Positions 34,453-42,943 of a DNA stretch of 64,000 bases are shown piece by piece; position 1 is the stretch's first letter, and each line of letters starts with the position of its first letter. Source of the stretch: an uncultured Faecalibacterium sp. (lineage in GTDB: Bacteria > Bacillota > Clostridia > Oscillospirales > Ruminococcaceae); assembly GCA_944385995.1 (NCBI GenBank), contig CALWZL010000003.1:41401-105400 (forward strand), given 5' to 3'. The position numbers and the translations under genes are program-made. The notes beneath the pieces are model-generated. The model saw only the letters and a list, made by a program, of their open reading frames with translations, was not told the origin of the DNA and ran no database searches.

Positions 34453-35379
34453 TCAGGTCTGGACGCTGTCCAGGAAATAGCGGACGGCGCCCACCAGGCC
34501 AGCATCGTTGGCCAGGGCCGCAGGGCGGATTTCCAGCCCCTGGGCAAAGGCGGGCATCACCCGCGCCCTGACCTGCCGGGCCAGCGGATCAATCAAAAGC
34601 TCCTGCTGGCTGCTGACGCCGCCGCCGATCAAAATCAGCTGGGGATTGAACAGGTGCACCAGGCCTGCCAGGCCCTCGGCAATCTCCACAATCCATCCGT
34701 CCAGCAGCTGCTGAACGGCGGCATCTCCCTGCTGTGCGGCGGTGAAGATGGCGCGGCCGCTGTCCAAAGCCGGGTCCATCTGGACGGCTTTGCGGACCAG
34801 CGCCGAAGTGGAGGCATAGCGCTCCCAGCATCCGACGGCGCCGCAGGTGCAGGCCTCGCCGGTGCCGGCATGAATCCGCATATGGCCCAGCTCGCCGCCC
34901 AGACCCCGGGCGCCTTCCAGCAGGCGGCCGCCGGTGATGACGCCGCCCCCCAGGCCGGTGCCGATGGTGACGCCCAGCACGTCGGTGCAGCCCCTGGCGG
35001 CGCCGACCCAGGCTTCACCCAGAATCATGCAGTTGGCATCGTTGGCCACCGTCACCGGCAAGCCCAGGTCTGCCTCCAGCGCCGCCCGGATGGGGGCGCC
35101 GGGCCAGCCGGGCAGGCTGCCGCAGGTGCCCGCCACAATGCCCTGGCTGCTGTCAATCTGACCGGTGGCCGAAACGCCCACGCCCGCCGGCTCCTGACCG
35201 TCGGCCCGGCAGTCCGCCAGCATCCGGGCGGCGGCCTTCCGCACCGTATCCAGAATGGGGGTCCGGTAGCCGTCAAAGCTGACGCTGGTTTCGGCCCGCC
35301 GCAGCACCTGGCCGTCCCCGGTCACCAGGCCCAGTTTGACGGCGGTGCCGCCGATGTCGATTCCAAGATAGGTTTTCAT
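34453..35379 (-). CDS. nanK: ROK-family N-acetylmannosamine kinase
   Basis: 308 residues. ATP-binding GIDIGGTAVKLGLV at the N-terminus, catalytic NDANCMILGEAWVGAA, GTGLGGGVI, and the ROK zinc motif GHMRIHAGTGEACTCGAVGCWE with its Cys-X-Cys and later Cys. It should phosphorylate ManNAc to ManNAc-6-P. The assignment to ManNAc rather than glucose rests on its place as the last gene of the nan operon, two bases after nanE. Confidence 0.9.
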   Translation of the reverse strand: MKTYLGIDIGGTAVKLGLVTGDGQVLRRAETSVSFDGYRTPILDTVRKAAARMLADCRADGQEPAGVGVSATGQIDSSQGIVAGTCGSLPGWPGAPIRAALEADLGLPVTVANDANCMILGEAWVGAARGCTDVLGVTIGTGLGGGVITGGRLLEGARGLGGELGHMRIHAGTGEACTCGAVGCWERYASTSALVRKAVQMDPALDSGRAIFTAAQQGDAAVQQLLDGWIVEIAEGLAGLVHLFNPQLILIGGGVSSQQELLIDPLARQVRARVMPAFAQGLEIRPAALANDAGLVGAVRYFLDSVQT

Positions 35380-35381
35380 GG

Positions 35382-36083
35382 TTACCTCAAGTCCTTGATG
35401 GCCGCGGTAAAGCGGGCGGTGATCTCGGCGGGACGGGTGATGGCGCCGCCCACCACCAGGGCAAAGGCGCCGGCTTCCAGCGCCTTGCGGGCCTGCTCGG
35501 GGTAGTGGATGTGGCCCTCGGCGATGACCCTGGCCGGGCAGTTTTTGGCCAGACGGGCGATGAAGTCAAAATCCGTCTCGTTGATGCCCTCGGTCTCGGG
35601 GGTGTAGCCCCGCATGGTGGTGCCCACAAAGTCGGCCCCGGCCGCGGCGCAGGCCATGGCCTCTTCATCGGTGGCGATGTCGGCCATCACCAGCTGATCG
35701 GGATATTTCTGCTTGATGTCCCGGATGAACTCGGCCGCCGTCTGGCCATTGGGCCGGAGGGCGCTGGTGCCCTGCACCGCCAGGATATCCACACCGCAGG
35801 CCACCAGCTCGTCCACCTCTTTCATGGTGACGGTGATGTACATGGGGGTGCCGGGGTAATCCTTCTTGATGATGCCGATGACCGGCAGATCCACCACCTG
35901 CTTGATCTGGGTGATGTCCCGCACCGTGTTGGCCCGGATGCCCACCGCGCCGCTCATGGCGGCAGCCTTGGCCATCAGGGGCATGATTCCGCCCTCCTTG
36001 GTGTAGAGGGGCTCATGCTCCAGGGCCTGGCAGGAGACAATCAGGCCGTGTTCAATCTGTTTGAAAATCGCTTCTTTTTCCAT
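35382..36083 (-). CDS. nanE: N-acetylmannosamine-6-phosphate 2-epimerase
   Basis: 233 residues of the NanE TIM-barrel family: GLIVSCQALEHEPLYTKEGGIMPLMAKAA at the N-terminus (key residues QALEHEPL), GIIKKDYPGTPMYITVT with the active-site Lys, LVMADIATDEEAMACAAAG and VIAEGHIHYPEQARKALEAGAFALVVG. It converts ManNAc-6-P to GlcNAc-6-P, feeding amino-sugar catabolism. AAAGGAGG precedes the ATG. Adjacent nanK and the nanA gene upstream support the call. Confidence 0.95.
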   Translation of the reverse strand: MEKEAIFKQIEHGLIVSCQALEHEPLYTKEGGIMPLMAKAAAMSGAVGIRANTVRDITQIKQVVDLPVIGIIKKDYPGTPMYITVTMKEVDELVACGVDILAVQGTSALRPNGQTAAEFIRDIKQKYPDQLVMADIATDEEAMACAAAGADFVGTTMRGYTPETEGINETDFDFIARLAKNCPARVIAEGHIHYPEQARKALEAGAFALVVGGAITRPAEITARFTAAIKDLR

Positions 36084-36109
36084 CTGGATTTCCTCCTTTG
36101 TGGGACGGG

Positions 36110-36562
36110 TCAGTCCCCCATCCGAATCTTGACGACCGCTTTGCGCACCGCACGGGATACCGGGCTGATACAGCTGGGCTTGTGGTACTCTCCCGGCAGG
36201 AAGAGGGCAAACCGCCCTTCTCCCAGCAGGCCGCTGGACTGTTCGGGGCCGGCGGCAAAGCCGCAGTCCGCCTTCTCGTCAAAGGCCCCGGTGGGCTCGG
36301 CCCGGGTGGTCCAGGCCCAGTACTCACTGCCGGTCAGGTCGATCTGCAAATCAGCGTAGAGATGGTGGACCTCAAAGTCTGCCCCCTCCGCCGGGCGGAG
36401 ATCGGCGTCCATCACGTTGATAAAGACGGTCTGGCCTTCCACTTCGGTGCGGCCATTGGGCAGGCTGGCAAGGTCGTGCGCCTCCAGCCAGCGGATGGCC
36501 AGATCCAGCGCCGGGTGCATCCCCCGGTAGCGCCCCAAACAGCTGAGACTGTCGGTAATCAT
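36110..36562 (-). CDS. YhcH/YjgK/YiaL (NanQ-type) cupin, sialic acid anomerase candidate
   Basis: 150 residues from the ATG at 36562, which has GGGAGG 8 bases upstream (a TTG two codons earlier is too close). DUF386 fold: LPNGRTEVEGQTVFINVMDADLRP, FEVHHLYADLQIDLTGSEYW and FALFLPGEYHKPSCIS, with the His/Glu/Asp cluster that binds metal. E. coli NanQ of this family speeds conversion of alpha to beta sialic acid. Location between nanA and nanE supports that role. Confidence 0.88.
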   Translation of the reverse strand: MITDSLSCLGRYRGMHPALDLAIRWLEAHDLASLPNGRTEVEGQTVFINVMDADLRPAEGADFEVHHLYADLQIDLTGSEYWAWTTRAEPTGAFDEKADCGFAAGPEQSSGLLGEGRFALFLPGEYHKPSCISPVSRAVRKAVVKIRMGD

Positions 36563-36586
36563 GGGCAAGTCCTCCCTTTTTCAGCC

Positions 36587-36634
36587 AAAACGCCCGGTGC
36601 TCCGTGCCCTCCGGGGCCGGCAGCCACCGGGCGT
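36587..36634 (-). terminator. Hairpin terminator/attenuator between nanA and the YhcH gene
   Basis: ACGCCCGGTG / CACCGGGCGT, 10-bp perfect stem with a structured GC-rich loop; on the minus strand it ends TTTT. The downstream genes have no obvious promoter of their own, so it likely reduces rather than abolishes readthrough. Confidence 0.65.
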
Positions 36635-36665
36635 CTGGTTTATGCAGTGAACGTATGGATGTCTT

Positions 36666-37604
36666 TTACAGGGCGGCAACCTTGGCGATGGCTTCGCGGA
36701 TCATCCGCTCGGCCTCCACCACCACAGCCTCATCCTCGGGGATCAGGTTGGGCAGCGGGGCGCGGACACCGCCCAGCTCCAGGCCGTACATCCGGCGCAG
36801 AATCTCCTTCTGGACCGCGTACAGGTTGCCGTGGGCCTCGCACATCTTATAGATGATCCGGTCGGCCTCATACTGAATCTTCCGGGCGGCGGGAATGTCA
36901 CCCTTCTGCACCAGCTGGTACATCTTCAGGAACAGCTCGGGCATGACGGCATAAGTGCCGCCGATGCCGCCGTCGGCGCCCATGGCAAGGCCCGAAACAA
37001 ACTGCTCATCGGGGCCGTTGAACACCACGAAGCTGCCCTCGCCCCGGGCCGCAATGCCGGCGTCCTTGAACATCTGGATGTCCTGGGTGGGCATGGAAGA
37101 ATTCTTGACCGCCGCCACGTTGGGGTTCTTCAGCATGGTTTTCAGCAGGCTCATGGTCAGACCGGTGCCGGCCAGCTGGGGAATGTTGTAGATCACAAAT
37201 TCGGTGTTGGGGGCGGCGGCGCTCATGGCGTTCCAGTACGCGGCAATGGCGTACTCGGGCAGGTGGAAATAAATCGGCGGGATGGCGGCGATGGCGTCCA
37301 CGCCGCACTGTTCGGCATGGGCTGCCAGCTCCACCGAGTCGGCGGTGTTGTTGCAGGCCACATGGGCGATGACGGTGATCTTGCCGCGGGCCTCGCTCAT
37401 GACAGCTTCCAGCACCGCCTTCCGCTCGTCGGGATGCTGGTAGATGCACTCACCCGAGGAGCCGCCCACATAGACACCCTTGACGCCCTTGGCGATCAGG
37501 TGACGGGTCAGGGCCTTGACGCCCTCCACCGAAATGCTGCCATCCTGGTTGTAGCAGGCATAAAAGGCCGGAATGACACCCTGATATTTGGTACAATCTT
37601 TCAT
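36666..37604 (-). CDS. nanA: N-acetylneuraminate lyase
   Basis: 312 residues, a DapA-family barrel. GGSSGE at 47-52 (the GGS-T/S-GE signature of sialate lyases), Tyr139 in VIYNIP and Schiff-base Lys167 in VAAVKNSS are all in place, and DGGIGGTYAVMPELF fits the lyase group rather than dihydrodipicolinate synthase. It splits sialic acid into ManNAc and pyruvate in the cytoplasm. The gene follows the permease genes by 41 bp. Confidence 0.92.
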   Translation of the reverse strand: MKDCTKYQGVIPAFYACYNQDGSISVEGVKALTRHLIAKGVKGVYVGGSSGECIYQHPDERKAVLEAVMSEARGKITVIAHVACNNTADSVELAAHAEQCGVDAIAAIPPIYFHLPEYAIAAYWNAMSAAAPNTEFVIYNIPQLAGTGLTMSLLKTMLKNPNVAAVKNSSMPTQDIQMFKDAGIAARGEGSFVVFNGPDEQFVSGLAMGADGGIGGTYAVMPELFLKMYQLVQKGDIPAARKIQYEADRIIYKMCEAHGNLYAVQKEILRRMYGLELGGVRAPLPNLIPEDEAVVVEAERMIREAIAKVAAL

Positions 37605-37645
37605 GATGAAAACACTCCAATCTCATTGCGGGGGAACCACCACGC

Positions 37646-38494
37646 TCAGCCCTTGACGGCGCCCATGGTGATGCCCTGGGTAAAGTACTTCTGGAACATG
37701 AGGAAGACCGCGACGATGGGCACGGCAGCCAGTGCGGCGCCGGCCATAATCAGGCCGAAGTCGGAGGAAACCTCGCCCTGCAGGCGGGCGATACCGGTGG
37801 AAATGGTCAGAACTTCGCGCTTTTGCAGCATAATCAACTGCAGGAAGTAGTCGTTCCAGGTGTTGACGAAGGTGAAGATGGCCAGGGCGCCCACGCCGGG
37901 CTTGACCATCGGGAACACGATGGAGACAAAGGTGCGCACCTCGCTGGCGCCGTCAATCCGGGCGGCCTCCAGCATTTCGGTGGGGATGGTCTCCGAGAAC
38001 TGCTTCATCAGGAAGATACCGAAGGGCCAGCCGACGGTGGGCAGGATGACGGCCAACAGATTGTTGTTGAGGCCCAGGGCGCTCATCTCCTGCAACAGGG
38101 GGATAACGATGACCTGTTTGGGCAGCGCCATGGCGCAGACCAGCAGGCTGAACAGGACCGTCTGGCCGTAGAAGCGCTTTTTGGCCAGGGCATAGCCGGC
38201 CAGGGCCGCCGTGATGCAGGTCAGGGCCATGGCTGCCACCGCGATGATGATGGTGTTCAGCAGCCACTGGATGGCGGGCTGTTTGAACAGCCGGACGTAG
38301 TTGTCCAGGGTGGGGTGCAGGGGGAACCACTGGGGTTTCTGTGCGTTGATGGTGATGGCATCCTTCAGCGAACCGGTCAAAATCCAGTACAGGGGGAAGA
38401 TGAAGAATACCGCCAGGAGCGCCAGCACGATGATTACAAAAATCTTATAACCGCGGGACTGGCCGTCCAGGCTCGATTTTGTCTTCTTGGACAT
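37646..38494 (-). CDS. Carbohydrate ABC permease, MalG type (sialic acid)
   Basis: 282 residues with six membrane helices. The inner-membrane coupling motif is EAARIDGASEVRTFVSIVFPMVKPG, the EAA loop of the MalG group, and the C-terminus ends QKYFTQGITMGAVKG. With the MalF-type partner 15 bp upstream it makes the channel of the importer. No ATPase is encoded in the operon, as is usual when a shared MsmK-type ATPase is used. Confidence 0.92.
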   Translation of the reverse strand: MSKKTKSSLDGQSRGYKIFVIIVLALLAVFFIFPLYWILTGSLKDAITINAQKPQWFPLHPTLDNYVRLFKQPAIQWLLNTIIIAVAAMALTCITAALAGYALAKKRFYGQTVLFSLLVCAMALPKQVIVIPLLQEMSALGLNNNLLAVILPTVGWPFGIFLMKQFSETIPTEMLEAARIDGASEVRTFVSIVFPMVKPGVGALAIFTFVNTWNDYFLQLIMLQKREVLTISTGIARLQGEVSSDFGLIMAGAALAAVPIVAVFLMFQKYFTQGITMGAVKG

Positions 38495-38509
38495 CCCAAT
38501 ACCTCCCTT

Positions 38510-39436
38510 TTAACCGTTGTCCGTCTGCGCGACCTTGAACTGGATCGCGGAGAAGATGGCGATGAAGATGGCCAGCACCACGCCCATGGCGTTGGCGTAG
38601 CCGAACCGCTGATAGTTGTACGCCATATCGAAGATGTAGTACATCAGGGTGCTGGTGCTGCCCAGAGGGCCGCCGCGGGTCAGCAGCTGGATCAGTGCGA
38701 AGCACTGGAAGCTGTTGATGGTGGTGATGACCAGCACATACAGGGTGGTGGGCATGATCTGGGCCCACTTGATCTTCCAGAAAATTTGCAGCCGGGTGGC
38801 GCCGTCGATGGCGGCGGCCTCCTCCAGGGAGCGGTCCACATTGCCCAGGGCCGCCACATACAGAACGATGGGCTGACCGATGGAGGTGGTGAACAGGATC
38901 ATGATGATACACCAGATGGCGGTGCGGGTGTCGCCCAGCCAGTCAAAGCCGACGGAGCCGAAAATCTGGTTGAGCAGGCCGTTGTAGGGGTTGAACATCC
39001 ACTTCCAGACCACCGTAACCGCCACCGAACCGGTGACCACCGGCAGGTAGAACACGCAGCGGAAGAAGGAACGCATCTTGGAGCGCATGGGGTAGATGGC
39101 CGAGCCAACCCACAGAGAGAAGGCGGTGACCAGGGGAACCGACACCACCACGATCAGAACGGTGTTCCACAGAGAGCGGATGAAGGTCTTGTCCTGGAAC
39201 ATCTCCACATAGTTGGCAACGCCGGCAAACGTTGCGGCCGAGGTGTCAATACCCATGTCCAAAAAGCTGTAGACAAGGCACATTCCCATCGGCACCAGCA
39301 CAAATCCAACGAAGAAGATCAGACTGGGAAGCATGAACAGATAGGCGGAAATGGTTTCCCGCCGGGCCAGTACGCGGCTGGAATGATGACCTTTGGAAGC
39401 ATTTGCTTTTTGTTCCTTAGCGGAAATCTGAGCCAC
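38510..39436 (-). CDS. Carbohydrate ABC permease, MalF/UgpA type (sialic acid)
   Basis: 308 residues from a GTG at 39436 with GGAGGG upstream. A basic N-terminal tail is followed by six helices; the EAA loop is EEAAAIDGATRLQIFWKIKWAQIMPT. Partner of the downstream MalG-type permease. The 158-bp gap from the binding-protein gene contains a hairpin that would lower permease output relative to the binding protein. Confidence 0.92.
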   Translation of the reverse strand: MAQISAKEQKANASKGHHSSRVLARRETISAYLFMLPSLIFFVGFVLVPMGMCLVYSFLDMGIDTSAATFAGVANYVEMFQDKTFIRSLWNTVLIVVVSVPLVTAFSLWVGSAIYPMRSKMRSFFRCVFYLPVVTGSVAVTVVWKWMFNPYNGLLNQIFGSVGFDWLGDTRTAIWCIIMILFTTSIGQPIVLYVAALGNVDRSLEEAAAIDGATRLQIFWKIKWAQIMPTTLYVLVITTINSFQCFALIQLLTRGGPLGSTSTLMYYIFDMAYNYQRFGYANAMGVVLAIFIAIFSAIQFKVAQTDNG

Positions 39437-39475
39437 GCTGATTCCCTCCTTTCATATAAATCAGAGACGGCATTT

Positions 39476-39518
39476 CATAAAAAGGCGCCTGCCCCTGTGG
39501 TGACCAGGCGGCAGGCGC
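39476..39518 (-). terminator. Attenuator hairpin between binding-protein and permease genes
   Basis: GCGCCTGCC / GGCAGGCGC, 9-bp perfect stem, followed on the minus strand by TTTTT. Typical of ABC operons that need excess binding protein. Confidence 0.7.
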
Positions 39519-39594
39519 GCCGTTTGTTCCTGTCAGGATGGCTCGACGCTCAGCGGCACGCCTGGCGCGGGCCGTGCGCGTTCAAACCGTTCCT

Positions 39595-40947
39595 TTACGG
39601 GTTGCTTGCTGCGACGAAGGCGTCAGCGGCTTCCTGTGCGGGAGTGCCGTTGACCATGATCTCCTGCAGCATGTTGAACCAGTTCTGACGCTGGGCAGTC
39701 CAGTTGGGAGCGACGTTGTAGTAGTCGCCCAGGTAGGGCATCAGGGAGGCAAACTCGCCCATCTGCTCGGCCTGATCGGTGCCCTCGTAGACATCGCCCA
39801 GGGACTCCTTGACCGGGAAGAAACCGGTCAGGCGGACGCTCTCGGCTGCCTGGTCGGCGTCGTCACAGACGAACTGGATGAAGGTCTTGGCGGCCTCGAT
39901 GCGGGCGTCATCGCCGCTGTCGAAGATGCCGAAGCCCCAGATGCCGCCGCACAGCTCGGGCACGCCGTCATCGGAGGGGAATGCCATGGCGTAGGGGGTA
40001 AAGGTGACCTGGGAAGCATACTGGGCCTTGTTGGAGGCGTTCCAGCAGAAGGTGACGGCAGCGGTGCCGTTGGCAAACTGCTGCAGCTCATCCGATGCCT
40101 GGAAGCCGGCGTTGGCGTTCAGGCTGCGGTTGTCCACCATGCTCTTGAGCAGCTCCAGAGCCTTGACGTTCTCGGGGCTGTTGGCGGTGTACTCGGTGTG
40201 GTCGGCGTTGGTGTAGGTGCCGGAGTAGAGGTTGTTCACCAGTGCGCGGGTGCCCTGGTCGCCGCCCTGGCCGCCGCAGTAGATGATGCCGGGCACAGCG
40301 GCCAGGCCGGAATCACGGATGGTCTCCATGGCCTTGACGAAGTCGTCGGTGGTCCAGGTGCGGGTCTCCTCGTCCAGATACTGGAGGGCGCCGGCCTGCT
40401 CAAAGACCTCATAGTTGATGGCCATGCAGTGGGTGGTCATGCACAGGGGGTACTCGTAGTAGGCGCCATCCAGCTGGCAGGCGCTGACCACAGACTCGCT
40501 GACGGCGGCGATGTCGGCCTCGGTGTCGGTCCACAGATCCTTCAGATCCACCATCAGGTTGTTGGCGCCCCAGTTGGAAACCAGACGCTCGGGGCCCTCC
40601 ATGATGATATCGGGGGTCTCCTTGGCGGTGATGGCCGAGGTGACCAGGTTGTCGCCGTTCTGATAGTCCAGCGTCTCGTATGTAACGGTGATCTCGGGAT
40701 GGACTTCGTTGAAAGCTGCGATGATGTCATCCAGCTTGGACTCGGTGCCGCCCCAGGAACCAATGGGGTAGGTCCACAGCGAGATGGATACGCCGTCGCC
40801 GGATGCGGTGCTGGCAGCCGTCGAGCCGGCAGTGGAAGCAGCGGTGCTGCTGGAATCCGAACCGCCGCAGGCAGCGAGCAGGCTGGCCGCACCAACGGCA
40901 CCCGTGACCTTCAGGAAGTCCCGACGTGAAATTGCTCTTTTCTTCAT
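39595..40947 (-). CDS. Extracellular sugar-binding lipoprotein (sialic acid) with Tat-like signal
   Basis: 450 residues of the family-1 solute-binding proteins. The N-terminus MKKRAISRRDFLKVTGAVG has the twin-arginine pattern SRRDFLK and is followed by lipobox LLAAC (lipid Cys about residue 27) and a Ser/Thr/Ala linker. The mature part has the usual two-lobe features, for example ITVTYETLDYQNGDNLVT and AAVTFCWNAS. Sialic acid is inferred from the operon. CAAAGGAG precedes the ATG. Confidence 0.9.
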   Translation of the reverse strand: MKKRAISRRDFLKVTGAVGAASLLAACGGSDSSSTAASTAGSTAASTASGDGVSISLWTYPIGSWGGTESKLDDIIAAFNEVHPEITVTYETLDYQNGDNLVTSAITAKETPDIIMEGPERLVSNWGANNLMVDLKDLWTDTEADIAAVSESVVSACQLDGAYYEYPLCMTTHCMAINYEVFEQAGALQYLDEETRTWTTDDFVKAMETIRDSGLAAVPGIIYCGGQGGDQGTRALVNNLYSGTYTNADHTEYTANSPENVKALELLKSMVDNRSLNANAGFQASDELQQFANGTAAVTFCWNASNKAQYASQVTFTPYAMAFPSDDGVPELCGGIWGFGIFDSGDDARIEAAKTFIQFVCDDADQAAESVRLTGFFPVKESLGDVYEGTDQAEQMGEFASLMPYLGDYYNVAPNWTAQRQNWFNMLQEIMVNGTPAQEAADAFVAASNP

Positions 40948-41029
40948 AGTGTTCTCCTTTGATTGGGCCGGTCATCATTCCGGCTGCCATACCGGCCGGC
41001 TGTGTGCGCCTTCCGGTTCTCTTGCGTCC

Positions 41030-41093
41030 ATTTTACAAAGAACCCGAAGAAAAGTCAATGCTTTTTGTGTAGATTTTTGAAAAAAATTTTCAA
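41030..41093 (-). promoter_or_regulatory. nan transport operon promoter with upstream RpiR-type operator
   Basis: Minus strand: TTGACT (41058-41053), 17-bp spacer, TAAAAT (41035-41030). The palindrome TTGAAAA-AAA-TTTTCAA lies at 41077-41093, about 19 bp upstream of the -35 box, a position that favours activation over repression. The same 17-mer is found in the regulator promoter. Confidence 0.75.
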
Positions 41094-41144
41094 ACTCAAA
41101 ATTTTGTGATTTATAATTTTCAAAAGCAGTCTTTTGCTTTTCTT

Positions 41145-42005
41145 TCAGAGGTGTTTGGCGGCCAGCAGATCCGCCAGATTGCTTCGGACATCCTCCACGG
41201 TGTTCTCCTGACGGCGGCACACCTCGGTGAACAGGGTGTCGATCAAAAACAGCTGGGCCATTCTGGCCGGGACCGAGCCCAGCTGGAGCGGGCCCTCATT
41301 GGCGCCGCACTGAAGCACCACATCGGCATAGGCGCAGGCCGGCGACTTGGGGAAATGGGTCACCAGGACCACCGGGACTTTCCGCCGGTGGGTCAGTTCC
41401 AGCAGTTCCACCGCCTCCCGGGTGGCGCCGGAATAGGAGAAAAAGAGGACGGCATCCCGGCCGGTGAGGGTGGCGGTGTAGACCGTCTGGGTATGGGAAT
41501 CGCTGATGGCAAAATAGCTCATGCCGGCCGTCGAAAAGATATGGGCCGCCTCCTCGGCCATAATCATCGAGCCGCCCTGGCCCATACAAAAGACTTTGTC
41601 GGCCCGGGTCAGCAGGTCCGCTGCACGGCGGATTTTTTCGGGGTCGATCAGGGTCAGGGTCTGGGAGATGGCGTCCACCTCCGCTCCATACAGCTTGTGG
41701 CACATCTCCTGGATGTCGTCCTCCGGCGTCACTTCGCCGCTGAGGAAGGGAATCCCCCGGCGGCTGGCCACATTGTTGGCCAGGGCCAGCTTGAAGGCAT
41801 TGTAGCCCTTGTAGTCCAGCTTCCGGCAAAAGCGGGTGATGGTGGCCTCCGCCACCCCGCTGGCCTCCGCCAGCTCCGAAATGGACATGATCTGGGTGTC
41901 CTGCTGGTGATCGGTGACGTAATCCGCCACCTTTCGCTCCGATGCGGTCAACTGATAATATTCTGCGCTGATCCGTTCCATCACGTTTCGCAGATTGGCA
42001 GACAT
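41145..42005 (-). CDS. RpiR/NanR-type regulator of the nan operon
   Basis: 286 residues. The N-terminal HTH_6 domain reads YYQLTASERKVADYV, then IMSISELAEASGVAEATITRFCRKLDYKGYNAFKLAL (key residues SELA and TITRFCRK). The C-terminal SIS domain (about 120-260) has VFCMGQGGSMIMAEEAAH and LFFSYSGATREAVELLE, which bind sugar phosphates. GGAGG precedes the ATG. It lies directly upstream of the sialic acid transporter, and its promoter and the transporter promoter share an operator. Confidence 0.92.
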   Translation of the reverse strand: MSANLRNVMERISAEYYQLTASERKVADYVTDHQQDTQIMSISELAEASGVAEATITRFCRKLDYKGYNAFKLALANNVASRRGIPFLSGEVTPEDDIQEMCHKLYGAEVDAISQTLTLIDPEKIRRAADLLTRADKVFCMGQGGSMIMAEEAAHIFSTAGMSYFAISDSHTQTVYTATLTGRDAVLFFSYSGATREAVELLELTHRRKVPVVLVTHFPKSPACAYADVVLQCGANEGPLQLGSVPARMAQLFLIDTLFTEVCRRQENTVEDVRSNLADLLAAKHL

Positions 42006-42054
42006 AGCGATTTCCTCCTCGTCTTATGGGGTTGTGAATCCTCGGTTTGTCTGT

Positions 42055-42086
42055 ATAGTATCATGATTGAAAAAAATTTTCAATCA
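42055..42086 (-). promoter_or_regulatory. Autoregulated promoter of the RpiR-type gene
   Basis: Minus strand: TTGAAA (42083-42078), 17-bp spacer, TACTAT (42060-42055). The palindrome TGATTGAAAA-AAA-TTTTCAATCA (42064-42086), containing the same core 17-mer as the transporter promoter, overlaps the -35 box, a repressor position. Confidence 0.75.
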
Positions 42087-42140
42087 GTGAAAATTCTTTT
42101 GTCTATTTTAAAAACAGCCCTCTTTCCGGCCCGGCGGCGG

Positions 42141-42174
42141 ATGACAACGGTCCCCGAATGTGTTATGATAACAT
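42141..42174 (+). promoter_or_regulatory. Promoter of the YesL-peptidase pair with palindrome over the -10
   Basis: ATGACA (42141-42146), 17-bp spacer, TATGAT (42164-42169). TGTTAT-G-ATAACA (42161-42173) is a perfect 13-bp palindrome covering the -10 box. Confidence 0.55.
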
Positions 42175-42235
42175 CAGCCGCTGCGGCTTCCCTGTTTGGG
42201 CGGGCCGCTCCCCCTGTGTGAAAGGAGCCCTTGCG

Positions 42236-42898
42236 ATGTTTGGCAGCATATTCAATCCCCAGAACCGATTCTGGCAGACGCTGGACCACATCTCCGACCT
42301 GTTGATTCTGAGCCTGCTGTGGCTGCTCTGTTCCCTGCCGCTGGTGACGGCGGGCGCCGCCACGGCCGCCCTGTATGACGCCGCGGCCCACTGCCTGCGG
42401 GGCTCTGAGCCCATGCCATGGCGGCGGTTTTTCCACACCTTCCGCCGGGAACTCCCCTGCGCCTGCATCGTCACGGTGGTCTGGGGCCTTCTTCTGGTTC
42501 TGCTGGTGAATGCGCTGGAGCTGATCGCCGCCGCAGCTTCCGCCGGGGCATCCGCCGCCTGGGTGGTCCTGATTTTCTGTCTGGTCCTGATGATTCTCCC
42601 CGCCGGGGCTGCCTGCTGGATGTTCCCGCTGCTGTCCCGCTTTGCCTTTCATCCCATCCCGCTGATCCTGACGGCCCTGCGGCTGGCGGTGGGCTATCTG
42701 CCCCGCACCGTGGGTCTTTTGCTGACGGTGGGGATTTCCGCCCTTCTGGTCCGGGTCCTGCTGATTCCCATCGTGATTCTGCCCGGTCTGGCGGCCTGGC
42801 TGTTCACCTTCCTGCTGGAGCCGGTCTTTCACCGCTACCAGCCCAAAGACCCCGAAGCGCCGGAAGAACCCGCGGAATCCCGGGAGGGAGAAGGATAA
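42236..42898 (+). CDS. YesL-family (DUF624) membrane protein
   Basis: 220 residues from the ATG at 42236, with AAAGGAG 8 bases upstream. MFGSIFNPQNRFWQTLDHISDL and LLWLLCSLPLVTAGAATAALYDAAAHCLRG (key residues LPLVTAG) are the DUF624 opening; five hydrophobic segments follow and the C-terminus is acidic. YesL proteins usually sit in carbohydrate uptake loci. Here it is followed at 45 bp by a peptidase gene and divergent from the nan regulator. Role unknown. Confidence 0.88.
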   Translation: MFGSIFNPQNRFWQTLDHISDLLILSLLWLLCSLPLVTAGAATAALYDAAAHCLRGSEPMPWRRFFHTFRRELPCACIVTVVWGLLLVLLVNALELIAAAASAGASAAWVVLIFCLVLMILPAGAACWMFPLLSRFAFHPIPLILTALRLAVGYLPRTVGLLLTVGISALLVRVLLIPIVILPGLAAWLFTFLLEPVFHRYQPKDPEAPEEPAESREGEG

Positions 42899-42943
42899 GT
42901 TTCTTGTTCTGCATCTTTTATAAATAGGAAGGAGTCTTTCCCG

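Noticed and set aside
37823-39688. 621-codon plus-strand open frame
   Set aside because: Antisense to the two nan permeases, with no family motif.
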